7,607 nt of DNA from the NCBI GenBank assembly GCA_014380105.1, contig JACMKL010000347.1, positions 1 to 7,607 on the forward strand, written 5' to 3'. The stretch is from Candidatus Melainabacteria bacterium (GTDB lineage: Bacteria; Cyanobacteriota; Vampirovibrionia; Obscuribacterales; Obscuribacteraceae). The stretch's first letter is position 1. The number at the start of each line of letters is the position of its first letter. The notes under the pieces are model-generated. The model did no database searches, was not told the DNA's origin, and saw nothing but the letters and a program-made list of their open reading frames with translations. This document shows, one piece after another, positions 5,692 through 7,607 of the stretch. The position numbers and the translations under genes are program-made.

Positions 5692-5723
5692 TTGTTTCGT
5701 CCAACAATTGTCGGACTTATATA
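5692..5723 (+). promoter_or_regulatory. Possible promoter with a dyad filling a 20-bp spacer
   Basis: TTGTTT (5692-5697) and TATATA (5718-5723) could be -35 and -10 boxes with a 20-base spacer. The spacer holds GTCCAACAATTGTCGGAC (5699-5716), an 18-base palindrome with eight of nine positions paired, centred exactly on the spacer. MerR-family regulators bind such dyads in overlong 19-20 bp spacers. The boxes match consensus only weakly and no regulator gene is present, so this is a hypothesis. It would read toward the right-hand hydrolase with a leader of about 300 bases. Confidence 0.3.
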
Positions 5724-5734
5724 GGGACGGGCCA

Positions 5735-5847
5735 GCTCAAACAGTCATTCATACAGGCAGTCTGAATCTTATTTGAGCCCGCCAATCCACTTCCCCTTCG
5801 CTTGAAAGTATTCTCGCCGCTTTCGGTCAGGCAGTCTCTTGCGGCGA
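5735..5847 (+). other. Two hairpins with the same loop 10-mer; possible structured RNA
   Basis: The first stem is GCTCAAA (5735-5741) with TTTGAGC (5772-5778). The second is TCGCCGC (5814-5820) with GCGGCGA (5841-5847). Both loops contain CAGGCAGTCT, at 5754-5763 and 5828-5837. Between the hairpins lies TTCCCCTTCGCTT (5791-5803), whose other copy is at 5675-5687. The C/U-rich motif is complementary to purine-rich ribosome binding sites, as seen in some regulatory RNAs. It may instead be the leader of the gene at 6036. There is no clear terminator behind it. Confidence 0.3.
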
Positions 5848-5870
5848 TGTAAGCAATTTAACGCCTGGCA

Positions 5871-5973
5871 TCTGAAAAAATCCTGAACAAAAATCAGACA
5901 TTTTTGCGCGCGGAAAACAAATCAATAATCCACATATGTAGGGCATTCGAGCGCTGTTCAGGATTAATTCAGA
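5871..5973. repeat. 19-nt imperfect inverted repeat enclosing 65 bases
   Basis: Bases 5871-5889 (TCTGAAAAAATCCTGAACA) match the reverse complement of 5955-5973 at 17 of 19 positions; the inner 11 bases are perfect. The 65 enclosed bases hold a seven-pair AT-rich hairpin (5888-5906, overlapping the arm by two bases), GCGCGC and the palindrome ACATATGT (5932-5939). It could be a large cruciform, a very small MITE-like remnant or a pair of binding sites. It lies just upstream of the hydrolase start and overlaps an unlikely TTG start at 5904. Confidence 0.5.
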
Positions 5974-6035
5974 CGAGCCAATCTATGGTGTTCACACTCC
6001 CAAAGTGTCTCTTACTAAACGACGGAAACTCTTCA

Positions 6036-7370
6036 ATGGCCGCCCCCACGACCGAAGCACCCGAAACATCTATAAAAAAAGCGCCCGCTGCAAGTGACTC
6101 GGCAGAGAAGCAGACGAGTGAAAATAATGCTGGAGTACACTCTTTAAAGAAAGAAGATTGGAAAAACACAGAAGAGAAAAAGCGCGAGGAGATGACAGCA
6201 CTCGACGCCAGTCTAAAAAATTCCGGTGTATTGCCAAACACTACTATTGATGCCACATCTAATCGCCCCAGAGATGTCACAGACGCTGCAGCAAAGATTG
6301 AAACAGCAAAAGTAAATGATGCAACACAGCAAAAATTGATTCAAACAATTGCCAACGACAAATCAACTGCAATCGAAAAATTGAAAGCAGTTGAGGAACT
6401 GGCTAAACAGGGCACAACGAGCTTCTCCTTTAATGACGTCAATGGTCACACTCGCAACCTGAGAATAGAAATCGAACCAGCAGGATCTCGCAAAATGGTT
6501 CATCTTTATGCCACCGATAATAGTGGCAAAGATCGCATTTTAGTCAGGGGCGTGAGCAACGGTGATGGAACCTTCGCGCGGGAAAAAGACGCACGGGGAC
6601 ATGATGTGAGCTATTACGGCTCCTGGTGGGAAACACACATGAACGGGCAATCCAAGCTCGGTCAAGCGGCAGAAAATGAAACAGATGAGTATTGGGACGC
6701 ACGTGGTGAGGATGTGCAAGGCAGGCTCAGACAGATGATGTCTAATCCAACTGTCTGGTCGGAATGGCAGAAATCGAACGATCCGACTCAACCATTACCG
6801 TCAATCGACCAGATGAATATTCAAGATCCGCGCGCACTAAATGCCCTCTTCGACAACGTCAGTCGCGACAAATCAGGCCGTTCAAAACGCATGGAAATGT
6901 TGCCTGGTGGAGTGCTCTATTTCCGCTCAGGAATGCAAGTCGATGCCGATGGCAGCCCGCGTGCACGTCAGATCGATCCTTGTGGACAATCACAGACCAG
7001 CTTGAGACATCCTAATGGTGCGCCGGTAAATGCCGAGCGAGTTCCATATATCGTATTACCGGGCGGTAGCTACAAACACCTCGGCATAAAACTTGGCGAT
7101 ATCGCTGCCGTTCGCTATCAGGGTAAAGTGCAATTTGCTGTTTTTGCCGACGTCGGTCCATCCTACAAAATAGGAGAAGGTTCGATGGCACTAGCAGATG
7201 CTCTCGGCATCAACCCTTCACCAACTCGTGGTGGCACGCACAGACCGGATGTTGAATATTTGGTTTTCCGCGGATCCGGCGACCGTACGCCTGGACGCCC
7301 TGTCGAAACACAGCAAAAGGGCGTAGCGTTACTCAACCAGTATTCAAGACGCAGACAACAAATGGCCTGA
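6036..7370 (+). CDS. GH75-type chitosanase domain protein with long N-terminal extension
   Basis: From the ATG at 6036 the protein has 444 residues. Residues about 285-432 match the GH75 chitosanase family, which cleaves beta-1,4 links in partly deacetylated chitosan: QVDADGSPRA (301-310), YIVLPGG (338-344), GDIAAVRY (354-361) and FADVGPSYKIGEGSMALADALG. Asp372 and Glu381 are nine residues apart, as are the catalytic Asp and Glu known in fungal GH75 enzymes. Residues 1-125 are Thr/Ala/Lys/Glu-rich and mostly disordered or helical. Residues 126-200 look beta-rich (RGVSNGDGTFAREKDARG, VSYYGSWWE) and may be a separate module. No Sec signal is visible from any candidate start. The frame is open from a TTG at 5904, with ATGs at 5985 and 6036; none has a strong ribosome site. 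I prefer 6036 for its weak GGA and typical N-terminus, with 5985 as the main alternative. GH75 is best known in fungi and scattered in bacteria, so transfer is possible. Confidence 0.88.
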   Translation: MAAPTTEAPETSIKKAPAASDSAEKQTSENNAGVHSLKKEDWKNTEEKKREEMTALDASLKNSGVLPNTTIDATSNRPRDVTDAAAKIETAKVNDATQQKLIQTIANDKSTAIEKLKAVEELAKQGTTSFSFNDVNGHTRNLRIEIEPAGSRKMVHLYATDNSGKDRILVRGVSNGDGTFAREKDARGHDVSYYGSWWETHMNGQSKLGQAAENETDEYWDARGEDVQGRLRQMMSNPTVWSEWQKSNDPTQPLPSIDQMNIQDPRALNALFDNVSRDKSGRSKRMEMLPGGVLYFRSGMQVDADGSPRARQIDPCGQSQTSLRHPNGAPVNAERVPYIVLPGGSYKHLGIKLGDIAAVRYQGKVQFAVFADVGPSYKIGEGSMALADALGINPSPTRGGTHRPDVEYLVFRGSGDRTPGRPVETQQKGVALLNQYSRRRQQMA

Positions 7371-7397
7371 GCAGAAATTTATTCTTACGATTCGTTT

Positions 7398-7607
7398 TCA
7401 CAAATTCGTTTCAGTTCTCTTCCACTCAAACATGTCTTGTTCATGAGCCTGCAACTTCTTTTTGATTGATTGAGCCTGCTCAGATTTATTCTGCTTCTCC
7501 AAAATTACAATCATGCCTTCATATGCCCCCTTCAAGTAGCGAGCATCATCTTTGGGCTGAAGTTCAAAAATTTTAAGCGCTTTCTCCATATTCGACTGCG
7601 CTTCCAA
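7398..7607 (-). CDS. C-terminal end of a TPR-like protein (5' end outside window)
   Basis: The frame is open to the window edge on the minus strand and ends with TGA at 7400-7398, so only the last 69-70 residues are present. They show the pattern of tetratricopeptide repeat helices. MEKALKIFELQPKD resembles the second helix and turn of one repeat. AYEGMIVILEKQNKSEQAQS then continues into IKKKLQ as the next helix pair. A polar Glu/Lys tail ends the protein. TPR domains bind other proteins; the partner and the rest of the protein cannot be seen. It converges with the GH75 gene, with only 27 bases between stops and no clear terminator hairpin there. Confidence 0.75.
   Translation of the reverse strand: MEAQSNMEKALKIFELQPKDDARYLKGAYEGMIVILEKQNKSEQAQSIKKKLQAHEQDMFEWKRTETNL

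Larger units (their letters stand above)
5213..6035. other. Gene-free, repeat-rich intergenic region between divergent genes
   Basis: About 820 bases lie between the minus-strand block and the right-hand hydrolase. A 118-codon frame at 5243-5599 (+) has no Shine-Dalgarno site and a Cys/Arg/Leu-rich, low-credibility product, so I do not call it. The region should hold the divergent promoters. It contains at least seven inverted repeats and two short direct repeats, listed separately. I see no tRNA, rRNA or CRISPR array. The unusual density of symmetric elements between 5600 and 5975 suggests regulatory DNA, a small RNA or a remnant of a mobile element. Confidence 0.6.

Noticed and set aside
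5652..5837. A CRISPR array suggested by recurring 10- and 13-base repeats.
   Set aside because: Each repeat occurs only twice, with unequal spacing (116 and 74 bases), and no cas gene is present.
5871..5973. An integron attC-like site in the 19-nt inverted repeat.
   Set aside because: The arms lack the GTTRRRY and RYYYAAC core pattern, and there is no integrase gene or cassette array in the window.
5904..6035. Extension of the chitosanase protein to a TTG start at 5904.
   Set aside because: TTG is rare as a start, no ribosome site precedes it, and the added residues overlap the 19-nt inverted repeat. The ATGs at 6036 or 5985 are more plausible.

Overview
The window looks like chromosome (or a large replicon) of a diderm bacterium. 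The lipoprotein at 3427-3840 has a standard lipobox, and most genes carry Shine-Dalgarno sites. The style of the flanking proteins suggests the Candidatus Obscuribacter / Melainabacteria lineage of non-photosynthetic cyanobacterial relatives: long Thr/Ala/Lys/Glu-rich N-termini, a beta-rich module before a hydrolase domain, and a TPR protein. That placement is an impression, not a demonstration; there is no rRNA, tRNA or core marker gene here.

Layout. The left part (1-1843, + strand) holds the tail of an unidentified protein, a T4-type GH24 lysozyme with an unclassified N-terminal half, and a small charged protein. It ends at a strong terminator hairpin (1892-1938) that lies between convergent genes. 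The middle (1951-5212, - strand) holds six small genes, five of them without a family I recognise. Most have clear ribosome binding sites. They read as a two-gene unit (4577-5212, 4055-4528), a glycine-zipper lipoprotein with its own terminator (3427-3840), and three further genes (2917-3252, 2562-2804, 1951-2466). In hand-counted 60-base rows G+C is higher here (38/60 at 3001, 36/60 at 4261) than in the left and right genes (23/60 at 601, 27/60 at 1201, 20/60 at 6301, 31/60 at 6601).

A gene-free stretch of about 820 bases (5213-6035) separates the minus-strand block from the right-hand gene. It is packed with inverted and direct repeats: a symmetric dyad centred in a possible 20-bp promoter spacer, two hairpins that carry the same 10-mer in their loops, two copies of a C/U-rich 13-mer, and a 19-nt imperfect inverted repeat. 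The right part has a GH75-type chitosanase domain behind a long unclassified N-terminus (6036-7370, + strand) and the C-terminal end of a TPR-like protein (7398-7607, - strand).

How they may work together (inference): two glycan hydrolases, one aimed at peptidoglycan and one at chitosan-like polymers, flank a block of small unknown genes that includes a surface lipoprotein. Neither hydrolase has a visible Sec signal peptide. The region may serve lysis of other cells or biopolymer scavenging, but nothing in the sequence ties the block and the hydrolases into one proven system.
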